Shown piece after piece: positions 44,958-57,169 of a stretch of 64,000 nucleotides of DNA. Source of the DNA: Cryptomeria japonica (Eukaryota > Streptophyta > Pinopsida > Cupressales > Cupressaceae); NCBI RefSeq assembly GCF_030272615.1, contig NC_081405.1, positions 605,598,177 through 605,662,176 on the forward strand, written 5' to 3'. Numbering within the stretch: the first letter of the stretch is position 1; every line of letters starts with the position of its first letter. A model generated the notes under the pieces. It made no database searches. It was not told the DNA's origin and was given only the letters and a program-made list of their open reading frames with translations. The position numbers and the translations under genes were made by a program.

Positions 44958-46282
44958 TTACTTAATGTTTTTAAGGGCATTAGCCAAATTTCCACTAATC
45001 TCTTGCAAATCTTTAATATTATCCCTAAGCATAGGGATATCCTTGGAAGAGGCCAAAGCAGCTTTTTTCATACTCGCCCTTGTTCTTTTTGCCGCACCAC
45101 CAGGAGCACTTTCCACTGTCCCTGCCTCAATAGAATCCTCATCAATATCTAGGTCCACAATAGGTTTGGAAGTGCTGAAGCCATCAAGGAACTTGGTAAT
45201 TTCCTCTAAATTCTTAGTCACGGAGGTAAGGATATTCGGAATCATTACCAAAAAGTTTTTCATTGCAGTTTTTCCTTCCTCTAGTTTACCTTTTTCCACT
45301 GCTCACGGTTACTTTAAGCTTTCTTTCCCTTCTCTTCCTGTTGCTTATCATTTTTTTCTAGATTCTTGATTCCTTCATAAACCCACATGCCAAAACCCAT
45401 TCGAGCCTCAAATTGTTTTTAAGTTTATCCAGAATAATCCCATCTCTAGCTTTATCCTGATCCCTGCTCAATTTCTCCTTGTCCTTCTCCTGCTCAATTT
45501 CCATTTCCCTTTCCTCATTAATCTGATTGTCCTGCTCCATTGGTTGGCTATTAACATTACCTATTCTCACACTGTGGGTTGGGCTATTTTGATCAAAAAC
45601 ATCCTCAGCTCCTCGTTCCTCTTCCCCCACTTCCTCTTCTTTCCATCTCTCCTCTCCTTCAGACTCATTGGTCTCCATCTCACTTCCATCTTTTCCCATG
45701 TCCTCTAAATCAATCTCTGTATCCTTTTGATTACCCTTGTCCTCTTGAATTTTCTCTACAGTGGCTTTTTTACCCTTTTTGCTCTGTGTCAACTCATCCT
45801 TGCTAGGCCCACCTTCCTCCATCTTCCTCTTTCCTTTCCCCGGCGACACTGATAATCTCTTGTTTTCCTGGATAGCCAGAATCTTGCAATGCTCATAAAT
45901 GAGAAAAATAAGGCCATAATGAAGCACAGGCAAAGAAGGGTTCTTTCTATGCTTATTCAGAGACCGCGACAGAGACCTAAAGAGGTAATAGGGCAAAGAA
46001 ATCCTCTTCTCATGTCTAAAATGATTTAAAAGCACAAAATGGTATGTGTGGACCCTGGTAAAATGACCCTCCACAATAATATATTCCATAATTGCATTAA
46101 GCACACAGCCCCAGATTTTCTTAATATTGGAAGCATCATAATACCCCCCGTGGCTTTTTCCTAGTTTTGCTCTCTCCTTCTCTTTACGCAGAAAAATCTT
46201 AACTGCATTATTAGACACTTTCAAATATCTAAAGAAGTTAAGACTAGAATGAGGCATATCTGTGACCGTCGCAATGAGGTCC
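44958..46282 (-). pseudogene. Putative LINE third ORF, second copy
   Basis: Starts inside the domain at ADLIATVTDM, then NFFRYLKVS, YHFVLLNHFRH and ISLPYYLFRSL, followed by a Lys/Glu/Asp-rich linker of about 180 residues. After frame disruptions near 45300-45365 it ends with a helical segment (KLEEGKTAMKNFLVMIPNIL) and a tail with KRTRASMKK. Part for part this matches 1808-3444, including the EGKT motif, the Asp-rich turn and the RTR-KK tail. Function is unknown; the acidic linker plus coiled coil could suit a nucleic-acid or multimer-forming partner, but that is a guess. Confidence 0.75.
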
Positions 46283-46298
46283 GCACCTGAGAGATTTG

Positions 46299-47870
46299 TT
46301 ATTATGGCTCATTTTGGTTGTTTTATTGCACTATTGTATCTTTTAGAAATTTTGTTGTTGCCCCTTATTGGTGCCTCTTTAGCATTAATGGGTATCATGA
46401 GATTTATGCTCTTGATAATAGATCTTTGATGGTGATTTATTGTCATTCAGAACCTTTATTATTTGGTGTTGCTCTATAATGATAGTGATGTATTGTTGTT
46501 TGCATCTCATTACTTTATGTTGCATTATGGTTTATATGTATGGTAGGTGTTATCCATGTTGAGTATATACTCCATGTTGGTATTGTGTAAGCCTTATCCC
46601 CTTATGTTGTCACAACCTCTATTTTCACTAATGCTTTGTTATGATTAATTTGCATTAGTATGAGATGTTGAGTTAATGACAAAAGAACAATGGTTCAAAA
46701 AAAATTATGATTTTATTTGATAAGTCAATAAGTTTTATATTGCAATCAAGTCATTATTTTTACATGTTAGAATAATTGATAATATTTTGAGGAAACTACA
46801 TTATTTTGACCTAGTGATTGCAAAAAACATCATCCTCTGAGAATGGAGTAAAAGTATCATTAGGTATGGGAGGTAAGTAGGTGAAGGGTCGAGTTGTCAT
46901 TTGAGTCTTTGAAACCTGTAAGTATTAGTCATGTCATGTTTTGATGATAGAGCCTAGAGATGTGGAGTCATCAACTCTATACCTAATATGATTAACCCTA
47001 AACAATCAATCAAGTTGTTAGGGTTCCTTCTCAACAAATAACTCATGGTGTTGACTTAAGCCATTGAATAACAATGTTCAAAATAAAAAATTCAAATGAT
47101 AAACATTCCAAACTTATTCTTCAAATTAAAGGTAATGTATTTAATACATAAATGATTATCTATGTATAATATAAGGAGTACATATATACACATATGTATA
47201 AATGTATATATGTGTATGACAAGTTAATGTGGCACAAGTATATATGCATATACTTAAGTATATATATGTACCACAAATAGTATATACAATAGTTATAAAA
47301 GTATCATTAAGAGATACTAGTGAGCTATATAAATCAATTTTTATTCATCTACTTGATTTTCATGTTGGTCGAAGGCCATACTTTAGAATATGTGGACCGT
47401 AACCACATATGTATCAGCTATATTAGTTAAGTCTAGGAAGCCACTTTTATGTTGACCTTACTCTTTAAGAAATGTGATGCTAAACCGTATTCTAATCAAC
47501 CACATCTTATATCGTGGAAGAGTTATTAAAGCCCAACCTTGTGGGTTATTAAATCAAAGGGAAAAGACAAATGAAAATATAATGAATCAATTTGTGACTC
47601 CTTTAGAGGGAATAAATCAATGTATTCAAGTGGAGTTTAAATTTGATGAACTCATAATTTATTTAAATCAATTATAAATTAGTTAAAACTTGCATAACTA
47701 TCAGGAATTAAATTAATAAGGAAATTTTTGAAGTTTGTACCTATATACAAAAAACAAGCTTGGAGAGATTGGTATCGCATGTCTTGTTTTTGGGATTAGT
47801 TCTCACGGGAAACAAAGAAGAAATTCAAATAGAGTAGAAAAAAGGTTTGGAATACCATGGCATACCTAAG
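46299..47870. other. No gene recognised
   Basis: AT-rich DNA with a TATATGTA-rich stretch at about 47160-47290. Frames such as 47474-47677 lack any domain. It is probably old host or transposon DNA. Confidence 0.5.
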
Positions 47871-47875
47871 ATAAA

Positions 47876-49711
47876 TGTTGTCACAAAAGTTTGCACCCTT
47901 GAAGAAATCTCAAGCTCGTTAACCTTGTGACACATTGAAAGAACCTTGCATTGTTGAGGTTGAATCTCCTGACAAGGTCATCTTCCTTATCAATTTGATG
48001 CAGGTGTTGGACTAACCCAACACATATAAATCCTAATCTATTGATCTAATGGGGAAAAGGGTTAGAAGGAATGCTTGAAAGAAAAAAGAAAAAAGAAAAG
48101 AAAAAAAATTTGCACCTAGATTGAAATTGATCTTCCTGCCTATAACTGCACAAAGCATCAATAAGACTACCCAAAGTATGCACAAGTTTCTATCCTAATT
48201 AGATTCCTAAGAATGAGTGAAGGTTGTAATTTTCTAAGATGATAAGAGGAACTGAAATTAGTTCACATGTGACATCCAAAAAGGGATCAACACAGTCACA
48301 TACACTAAGGAAAATAGATATGAATGCATTCAAACAAGAAGGTAACAAGTTAAACAAGTTGTGAGAACTAAAAGAAGGAAAAAAGACTAATCTTATTAGT
48401 GAAAAGGCAAGACAATTTAATAAATGTAGAGAAACATAGATTTTCTACAAAAGAAAGAAAGAAGATCCCTCAAAAGGGTTACAAAATTACCTTTATAGGT
48501 CATAACTTGGATTGAATTACAGTTAGAAACTCTAGTTAGGTTACAAAATATTAGGAGCACCAAATCAACAAATTGATCTGATCTATTTGTAGTTACGTCT
48601 GAAAATATCCTCCCCTACTGGGAAAAAAAAATCCCTACAGATATGAGGAAATCTATGTGCAAGATGTGCTGAGTACACTTGCAGAGCACAAAACTCCTCA
48701 ATATGCATTGAAGAGCCACAGGTGGCGTTCAAAAATCATCCTCAAGGTCACTTTTGGAGTTATGGCTGAAATTTTGGTGGTTGAGTTGAGATTTGATCGG
48801 ATTTTGGGCGTCGGTTGGGCCAAAAGATGATTTCAACTACCCAATCAACAACCACTCTTAACAGAGCATTTAAATCCCAATAGGTCCTACAAGATTGAAT
48901 TTTGGTTGTTCGACCATCCAGGTCATGTGAAGATGCATGCACGAGAATGTACCACATAGCCCTCCAAAGGGTTAAAAGGGGTTTAAAACATGGTCGTTGA
49001 TCGACCCCTTAAGTGAAAATCCACTATCGTAGATGTGCCACATGGTGGGTCGGGTCCACATTTCTCTTTCGTTGCTTCGTGGGGGTTGAAAAGTCAATGC
49101 CTATGTTCTTTGTAAAATGGCAAAATCTATCGCCATTTTTTAGCTTTGAATGTTGCATTGGCCTTAACCGTTGCAAAATGGTGATAACCCCCTATATCCC
49201 TACAAGCCCACGGCCAAATTTGATAACATTTAAATCTTTGCAAGATAGCAGGGAGGCCTTAACTTAGAGGAACCCTTTTCACCAGTTCGTAGGGAAGGAA
49301 AGAATATTCCATGATGCTCTTGCGAAATAGCAAAAATCCTTTGTTGAAAGGTGATATCACCATTTTGTAGGGAAAACAAAATGATAAGTCCTCCACTCCA
49401 TGAAATAGTGAAAGCATTGAAGCTTTGTGCTAACCAGTAGGGAAATAGAGGAAACCAGCCCATGAACGACCAAAAACCCTCCAACCAGTGACCATTAAGT
49501 GATTTGACTAGTTGACTCGATCATCCCAAAAATAGAATTTTAGAACCTGAAAAGGATGAAAGGTATAAAACCTTAGGGTTCAAGGTTTAGGTCTCATTAG
49601 GATGTTTTAACAGTGTTTTCTTAGCCAACTGGGATTTCTCTGTTTGTATTTTTCCAAGGCTAAGGTTAACATGGATTAAGTCAATATGTTTGGCAACTCA
49701 GAGGGGTGACA
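47876..49711 (-). repeat. 3' LTR of the 48-64 kb gypsy element
   Basis: The left end (tgttgtcacaaaag) is fixed by alignment to the inner end of the 5' LTR at 63381. The right end is inferred: the purine tract CCAAGGGGGCT (49712-49722, minus) is followed by TGTCACCCC, a plausible LTR start. Confidence 0.65.
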
Positions 49712-49723
49712 AGCCCCCTTGGA

Positions 49724-50170
49724 AAAAAACACCAAAGGCCTTAAGCAATATCCATTGGGCATAGAGTCAATATGTGGGAAAACAATAAAAAATTTGCCCC
49801 TGCAACTCGTAGGATGCCAAAAATTTCTGTCATTCTAGAAAGAACAGCCTATGCACGTGCACTTTATGAGAAAACTAGAAAATATTTATAAAAGAACCAG
49901 AAAAACACCTCAAGCACAAGCCTTAAGGTGAATCCCATTAACTGCAATAAGGTGGGCTTCACCACTCAGCCTATTTAGATTGAAATAATTTTACTCCTTG
50001 TAGCTTGTAATCACATAAGGAACACTCCATATTGCATATAACTTTGAGTGTCTTCCTAGTTTGGCTCTATCTGCATCCCATTTTAGGACAAGGTCTCCAA
50101 CTCTGAAGGTCCTAAAAGTGGCCTTCTTGTCAAAATATCTCTTTACTTGTCCCTGATGGACACTTAGGGT
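49724..50170 (-). other. 3' untranslated stretch after integrase
   Basis: It holds the integrase C-terminal remnant (near 50000-50170, with LGDLVLKWDADRAKLG) and non-coding DNA down to the polypurine tract. Confidence 0.5.
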
Positions 50171-51157
50171 CTACATAGCCCTATCTCTGACTTCCTCCAC
50201 CTCTGTGAGCCCTCCATACTTGACCGACATGGCATTATTTTCTAGGAGCTCCAGTTGGTGTGCTAAATCAAGATAAGATAACTCAAGTGATAAGGGAAGC
50301 CTTGCTTCCCTTCCATATACCAACATGAAGGGTGAGTTACCTAATGCTCTTTTTGGATTAATTCTATCAGCCCATAGGGTTGTACCCAACTTTAGGTTCC
50401 AAGACCTCTGATTGTCATCTAAGATCCTCTTGATGATCCTGATAAGATTTTTGTTTGAAAAATCAGCTAGGCCATTGCCCTGAGGATAGTAGTTTGATGA
50501 TGTCTTTAAGAATACATCATGTTGGATTGACCATAAGGTGATCCAAGATCCTACAAAGGCTTTGGCATTATTTTATATGATTGTAGAAGGGGCTCCAAAT
50601 ATAGTTGCAATCCCCTAAAGGAATTGAGCCACTGAATTTTCAGTTGCATCCTTCAAAGCAACTGCCTTTGTCCACCTAGTAAAATGGTATGTGGTCACCA
50701 AAGTCCATTTATGGCATGAAATTGATATAGGGTTGATTGGGCCTATTAAATCAAGGCCCCATTGTACAAAGGGATGATTAGTTGAAATGGGATGAAGAGG
50801 AAGGGCAACCAATCTTTGTTTGCTTGAGAAGAGTGCACACTCTTTGCATTGTCTAATCCACTTGTGAGAATCGCCAAATAAAGATGGGCAATAATAGCCT
50901 ACCCTCATGATCTTCATGGCTATAGTTATTGTAGAGAAATGACCACCTGAGGGGCCATTATGAAATTCCTCTAACATTTTGTTCATCTGATCACCTATTA
51001 TGCATCTCAACAAGACACCATTTAGGTCCTTTTTAAATAAAATGTCATCCACTAAAGCATAGGGGATGGACTGAAGTCTGAGATGTCTTCTCTTGGTTCT
51101 ATCAAAATGAGGAGGATAAAAATCATCCCTTAGAAGACAGACATACCCTCCAACCAA
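50171..51157 (-). pseudogene. Integrase of the 48-64 kb gypsy element
   Basis: The zinc-binding part has EEFHNGPSGGHFS and WIRQCKECALFSSK (HHCC). The core keeps QWGLDLIGPI with the first Asp. The second Asp is lost: the site reads NNAKAFVGSW, where SDNAKAF is usual. The Glu site reads GNGLADFSNKNL, where GLAE is usual, so Glu became Asp. A C-terminal part has ALGNSPFMLVYGREARLPLS. Stops near 50600 and 50390 break it. It follows the ordinary RNase H. Confidence 0.88.
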
Positions 51158-51243
51158 CCGATTTGTGCATTTTCTTAACTGCCAAGTTTTTCTTCCTCCT
51201 ACAGGAAGGAGACCTCTGGCTCTTTTCCAAAAGTTGAAATAAA

Positions 51244-51624
51244 CTACTCACAGAGTCCCCCACCTCTTACCATCTTAGTGATCTTGATGTTAAGGTCATA
51301 TTCCATGACCTTTATAATCCATCCATCTCTCTTTTCACTTATGTCCTTATCTAGGAGAAAATCTTTAATGCTGACATGTGGAACTAAAATTTGGATCCAG
51401 TTATTTAAGAGCATGTGTTTAAACTTTTTCAACTCTCTTACAATCGTGATGACATGATTCTCCACATAATTGTACTTGAGTTCATAATCTTTCAGGACTT
51501 TACTAAAATCAGATATGGGCTTCTCTATCCAATCTTGATTTAAATGTGTTAGGACAACAGATATACTTGCTTCTCCTCCCAAGGTGTAGAGGATGAAATC
51601 TTTCTCATAGTTAGGATTGACCAA
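51244..51624 (-). pseudogene. Ordinary gypsy RNase H of the 48-64 kb element
   Basis: FILYTLGGEASISVVLTHL, then KPISDFSKVLKDYELKYNYV and HMLLNNWIQILV follow the usual gypsy RNase H layout, though the first catalytic Asp reads Thr (LYT instead of LYT/VD types). It lies between the RT thumb and the integrase. Confidence 0.8.
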
Positions 51625-51654
51625 GGTAGGAGCTTGAGCAATATCTTATTTTAT

Positions 51655-52655
51655 CTAATCGAATCCCTCTTTACCCTCCTTGGTCCATTTGAATATCATA
51701 TCCTTCTTTAGCATGGTTGTGAGAGGTTTCACCATGGTATCCAAGTTTGCGATGAACCTTCTTACAAAGTTAACACTACCAAGGAAACTTTGTAAGCCTT
51801 TCTTATGATAGGAGTGGAAGAGACACAATGGCTTCCACCCTCTCTTGATCAATGGCCAAACCATCCCTTGATAAAATGTGTCCTAATAATTTTCCCTGAT
51901 CTGTGGAAAATACACACTTGTCTGGGTTCAAAGACACACCATATTCCCTGCACTTCTTGAATACTTGCTCAAGATCTGAGCAAAGTGGTTTACTTCATGT
52001 TTGGTGTATATAGTGATATAATCAATATATACAAGTACAAATTATGCTAATACTCCCTTAAAGACCATATCTATGGCTCTTTGAAAATTTTCACCTGCAT
52101 TTGTTAGTCTAAAAGGCATTTTACAATAGGCATAAGTGCCCCATGAATGCAATTTAAAATTGGTCTGATTCTTGGACTAGGATTTGGGTTATATCCTAAC
52201 TATCCATCCAAGAACAAAAATCTTTCAGAGCCACTAACTTTGGTTAAGATTTCTTCCATGGAAGGAAGGAGATAATGATCTTTGAGGGAGGCTTTCTTGA
52301 GGTCCCTAAAGTCTACACACAATCTGATTTCTCCATTCTTCTTCCTAACTAGAAAAAGATTGGCTACCCAAGAAGAATGTTTAATTGAAAAAACAATGAT
52401 AGATTCTATAAGCTTGGACAGCTCCTTTCTCATCAAGGGCTCAACCTTGGGGTTTATAGGTTTTTGTTTTTGTCTAGCTGGCTTAGCATTAGGATCAAGC
52501 TCTATGGTATGTTGAGCTAAGATAGGGTCAAACCCTTTTAGATCTTCATATGTAAAAGAAAAAACATCATTGTACTCTTGATAGAGGTTGAAAAAAATGC
52601 TTTTCTCTATTGGGGAACATACCTTTCCCAAATTGAGAGATTTTCCTTCCCCCAT
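51655..52655 (-). pseudogene. Reverse transcriptase of the 48-64 kb element
   Basis: The palm starts with PARQKQKPINPKVEPLMRK, SWVANLFLVRKKNGEIRLCV and DFRDLKKASLKDHYLLPSME. The middle (52200-51865) is shifted into several frames and the YVDD region is barely readable. The thumb ends with SFLGSVNFVRRFIANLDTMV. Direct translation gives no intact enzyme. Confidence 0.85.
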
Positions 52656-52984
52656 GGATATTTATCTGTAGTCTCCTTTCCTTGCAACCAAGTTCATAAC
52701 TCTACCTTTCATTTGATCATTAGTATTCAAGATCCCCTCCAAGGTGATCAATCCCTTGGGTAGCTTGTTTGAATTGAGCTCATAATTTTATCTCCATACT
52801 TGTATTTTAGTGGGGCTTGCTTTTTGTGTGAGAACTCTACCTTGTCTTGTAGAAAATTTACAATTTTCTCATCAGAATCAAAGACCTAACAATTTACTTG
52901 GTTATCGGGTCCTGTAGGTCTCACCACAAGTCTGATTTGATGTCCTTTCTCTAATGCAACATGAGATGGAATGTCATGTTGAGC
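52656..52984 (-). other. Linker between the archaeal-type RNase H and RT
   Basis: Continues the RNase H frame with several stops. LATMGAQHDIPSHVALEKGH is readable at the start. No further domain. Confidence 0.5.
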
Positions 52985-53350
52985 ACCCATTGTTGCTAAT
53001 TTGTCAATGTGTTTGTTCTGATTTCTAGGGACACTAGAAATATTGAAGGCTTCAAACCCTTCAAATAGGTCCCATGCTCTATGCTTATATGACTTGACAA
53101 GGTTGTTCTTTGTGATGCTCTAATCTCAAATATGATTCACAACTAGCTCATTGTCTACATACACCTTTAAGGACTTAATCCCTATTCTTTGTGTCATTTG
53201 GAGACCCAAAATCAAAGCTTCATACTCAGCTACATTATTAGTGTAGCTAAAATGAAGTCTAAATGAAAATTAATATTTCTCCCCTTTAGGAGAAATCAGT
53301 AGTACACCAGCTCATACACCATTTTTGTTTCTTGATCCATCAAATAACAT
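52985..53350 (-). pseudogene. Archaeal-type RNase H placed before RT
   Basis: MLFDGSRNKNGV, then AGVLLISPKGEKY, then SYTNNVAEYEALILGLQMTQ, LKVYVDNELVVNHI and NKHIDKLATMGA give the D-E-D-D order of an additional RNase H. Four in-frame stops interrupt it. It lies directly after the protease and before the RT, whereas the Tat element at 18652-41243 has its copy after the ordinary RNase H. Confidence 0.82.
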
Positions 53351-53545
53351 ATCCCACAATCCTTGTATGTGGTTACTTTATTTTAAAAGATTGGGGATAG
53401 GGGTGTCTTCTTCATGAACGCAATATGTACTAAGGTCGGTACCATTTCCCTCATCAGTTGGGTCAAACTGAAATGCATTTTCCCACTCATCAAGTAGGCA
53501 ATTAGGAAGTTCCCCCAATTGAGTTGTAGGCTCTCTAGCTAAACT

Positions 53546-53871
53546 TTATTCTCTCTCCTCATGTAGACAGCAGTTTATATTGATAGGGCTTGGGGAATAG
53601 GGTTCAATATGATCCTTTGCAATAGCCTTAGCCCTAATGGTTACCTTTGTACCATACCTTATTCTAAACAACATGTGAGACCAATCAGAGGATAGGTAAC
53701 CACCTATCCTAGCAGTGAATTCCCTAGGTAGATAAATGGCAAAGTAGGTTGGGAGGTCAATCACTGAGATATCTTGCAATACACTGCAATTTTGCCACAC
53801 ATGCAAGGTCAAATTTAGGTCCTTAATAACCCCCACAGTCTGAACTAAGGTTCCATCAAGTTGTAAAGCAC
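53546..53871 (-). pseudogene. Gypsy protease, C-terminal part
   Basis: GALQLDGTLVQTVGVIKDLN, then CSVLQDISVIDLPTYFAIYL and REFTARIGGYLSSDW form the second half of a retropepsin-like domain. It continues 61167-61456 once the copia element and one TSD copy are ignored; the frame is kept. Confidence 0.85.
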
Positions 53872-53876
53872 CTCTC

Positions 53877-55325
53877 TGATAACTCAATGATGAACGGATA
53901 GTACCAAACCGGTACTGAGAGGGGGGGGTGAATCAGTATAGACAAAAACACTCTTAAACTGGTTTGTCAGCAGACATTGTGCATTGACAGACAAACAGTA
54001 ACACCGGTCCTTAAACAGAGTACAACCGGCAAAACCTAGAATAACTGAGACAAGCATAAACCGGTTGACACTTATCTTCTCATACAATCTAACTCTTCAT
54101 TTCCATTCCACCCTAATGCATGAACAAGTAATCTACCATCAAAGATATACATATAAGCAACTAGATCAACATGATTCACCACTTGACAGAAAACAACATA
54201 GCATCACATGAAGAAGACATCACACATGACACACATATTTTTCACATGGAAACCCAACTGGGAAAAACCACGGTGGGGATGAATACCCACAAGCTTGTTT
54301 TTGAACTCTTTAGAAGTCTGCTCTGTTAGGAGCCTTGTCCGATTAAAGACTAATACAATAGGTTATGTTAGGAACCGATCCTGTTAGGGATCACCCGGTT
54401 AAGGGATGGCTAGAATACCCGGTTAAGAGTTAAACCCTGTTAAAGGTTACCTTGTTAGAGGATTTCAAGAACTCAATGGTTTTGAGTCACCCTGTTAAAG
54501 GATTTATAGCAAGCTAGTTAAAGCTACCCTATTAAGGGATTTTCCAATTGTTGAGGTGGTTAGAGATCAACAGGTATTACAATGATCTGGTAACAGCACT
54601 CAATGCCAATGCAAATCCTCTTAAGCTCCTCTTCACCTTCTACACTTACACTCTGTAGGTATCACTTCTCTCCTCTGGTCTGGAAAGAATCACGTATCTC
54701 TTCTCTTGGATACACACACACAACTTTTGCCACCAACCTCAGAAAGAATCACAACATCAACCTTATAGGAAAACAGATAGGTCGGTAGCATAAACCCTAA
54801 ACCCTAAACTTGTTAGGTTAAGGAATTCAAATGGTTCAATCCTGACCATTGAGCACACAGCATTAAATGCAACAGTCTTGATCCAATCTCAAGACATTCT
54901 CCATCATTCATTTTCCACCGATTTCATGGCAGCTGATAACCCATCACATGTTATCACCGTTTAAATACTTCGTACATTCCCGAGGTAGATAGGAACAATC
55001 TCCTTCATGCAAGATCCTTCACGCACACAAGGCTTACATGGCAACAGGATCTATTCTTCGTTATCATGCTAACTCATTACACAAAGTCACCGGTTGAGCC
55101 ACACAGGCTTGAAGCACTTCAACCGGAAACCCTGAAGTTGAGACTACCAACCAGTAGTCATACAACGCTTTCATGTGCCAGTTCACCTTGAACAAACACA
55201 CCACTTCACTTTGGCACAAATACCGGTTCACAATGTTATATCGATTCTCTTCTCTTCATCATATTGACATCAATGACAACACACAATGTCATTATGTCCT
55301 CATACCGGTTCACATAATGCCCACA
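53877..55325 (-). repeat. 3' LTR of the copia element
   Basis: 1449 bp, collinear with 59694-61161. It contains the C-run motif (plus strand 'gagaggggggggtgaatcag') near its 3' end, and two telomere-like aaaccct units near 54790. Confidence 0.95.
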
Positions 55326-55337
55326 ATCTCCCCCTTT
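55326..55337 (-). other. Polypurine tract of the copia element
   Basis: AAAGGGGGAGAT on the minus strand, directly before the 3' LTR. Confidence 0.85.
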
Positions 55338-55657
55338 GGCATTGATGGCAATATACAAAGATATATCTCTACCTCACATCTTCTCCACCAATTTTTGCAG
55401 ATGTCTTCTCTGCTTCACATCTTCTCCCCCTTTGACAACAATGTCAAAGTGGAGGCACAAGTTGCCCTGTTCCATTATGCTGCTCCCCCTGAGGAGTAGC
55501 ATCCTTTAATACATCAATCCAAAAAAAATTTGACTATGCAATACATGACTGATGTGGAGCATATGCCTTTAGTTTACCTCCTGAAGGGGCAACACCCCTA
55601 GTTTGCCTCTTAAGTACATAAATGTAGCCTTTGGGAGAGGCTTGGTGAATATGTCTG

Positions 55658-55918
55658 CTAACTGCTCCTTACTAGAAACATGTTCCAAGCAATCTCTTTG
55701 TTCTGAACCTTTTCCCTCAAGAAATGATACTTAAGCTCAAAGTGCTTGGTTCTAGAATGTAAAATCAGATTCTTGGAGATATTAATTGCACTAATATTGT
55801 CACAAAATATACTTACCGGTTTAGATACAGGAACTTTGAAGCCATTTAATACATGCTTAATCCAAATTGTCTGAGTGCAGTTCATGAAAGCTGCAACATA
55901 CTCTGCTTCTGCTATAGA
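55658..55918 (-). pseudogene. Copia RNase H
   Basis: ECAYC-type region lost to a stop at 55919-55921. Then MNCTQTIWIKHVLNGFKV, VSIFCDNISAINISKN, HSRTKHFELKYHFLRE, the usual copia RNase H end with DN and HxRxKH. Stop at 55658-55660. Confidence 0.85.
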
Positions 55919-57169
55919 CTAAGAGATACAACTCTGCTTCTTACTCATCCATGAGACCAGTCTACCACCGAGAAAGAATGCACCACCAGTTGTGCTTTTT
56001 CGGTCATCTAGATTACCTGCCCAATCAACATCTATGTATACTTTTAAGTTGAAATCCTTGCTATATGGATACCACAATCCATAATCAACAGTTCCCTTTA
56101 GATACCTAAGAATCCACTTGACTGCAACCAAGTGGGATTCTCTTGGGATTTTCTGGAACCTTGCAGTAATGCCAACTGCATGTGCAATATCTGGTCTGCT
56201 ATGTACTACATAATGCAACTTACCAATCATTGATCGGTATTCCTTCTCATCAACCAATGCTGAGTCATCCTCTTTGGATAGTTTACAATCGGTCACCATC
56301 GAAGTACCAACTAGTTTGCTATCTTCCATGCCAAAGGTCTTCAACACCTCTTTGACATACTTGGACTGAGTGATAAAGATTACATCTTTCATCTGCTGGA
56401 TCTGCAGTCCAATGAAGAACTTAATCTCCCCTATGAGTGACATCTCAAACTCTTTCTTCATCTCATCTGCAAACTCATGAATCATCTTGTCATCTCCACC
56501 AAAGATAATGTCATCAACAAATACCTCACAGATCAGGATCTCATCTCGTTCAGACTTCAAGTAGATATTGCTATCTTCACTTGTTCTCTCAAATCCAATC
56601 TTCACAAGATGGGAATGCAGAAGTTCATACCAAGCTCTAGGTGCCTACTTTAGACCATATAAGGCTTTATGTAGCCTGAATACCATGTCACTATCTTCAG
56701 ATAGGGAAAACCCATCTGGTTTCTCTATATACACCTCCTCTTCAAGTACACCATTTAGGAATGCAGATTTTACATCCATTTGATATACTTTGAAACCTTT
56801 AAAAGTTGCATATGCAAGAAGCATACGAACTCCTTCCAATCTGGCTATAGGAGAAAAGGTTTCTCCATGGTCTTCTCCTTCTTCTTGGGCATATCCTTTG
56901 CACACCAATCAGGCTTTGTTCCTAATCATTGTGCCATCCTCATTCAACTTATTTCTGAAGACCCATTTGGTACCAATGACATTTTTATGCTCCGATCAAG
57001 GTACCAAAGACCATGTACCATTTTTCTCTATCTGTTCAAGTTCCTCTTCCATTTCCTTGATCCAATCTTCATCTTTATGTTCCTCTTTGAATGATTTGGG
57101 CTCAAATTCAAAGATCATACATGAGTTTTCTCTGACCTTTCTTCTTGTAAGGATTCATGCATCCTTATC
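55919..57169 (-). pseudogene. Copia reverse transcriptase
   Basis: Read from the N-side: EMEEELEQIEKNGTWSLVP, VCKGYAQEEGEDHGETFSPI, YQMDVKSAFLNGVLEEEVYI, LHKALYGLK, then CEVFVDDIIFGGD (catalytic Asp pair kept) and YRSMIGKLHYVVHSRPDIAH. The frame is the same as for protease and integrase; stops at 56645-56647 and others break it. Confidence 0.93.

Larger units (their letters stand above)
44764..46282 (-). mobile_element. 5'-truncated LINE copy carrying only the third ORF
   Basis: Flanked by a long duplication: gcacctaagagatttg at 44748-44763 and gcacctgagagatttg at 46283-46298 (one mismatch). A T-run at 44764-44769 is the polyA tail on the minus strand. Long TSD, polyA and truncation at the other end are the marks of LINE target-primed insertion. 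Coding content is homologous to 1808-3444. Confidence 0.85.

Noticed and set aside
47160-47290. TATATGTA-rich stretch as promoter or matrix site
   Set aside because: It is low-complexity AT sequence with no gene nearby; no support beyond composition.
53884-54087. Small minus-strand frames at both copia LTR ends
   Set aside because: They are the same LTR sequence in both copies (also near 59655-59903) and have no domain; not genes.
54788-54806. Telomere-like 'aaaccctaaaccctaaac' in copia LTRs
   Set aside because: Only about two and a half units, in the same place in both LTRs (also near 60608), so it is part of the LTR and not telomeric DNA.
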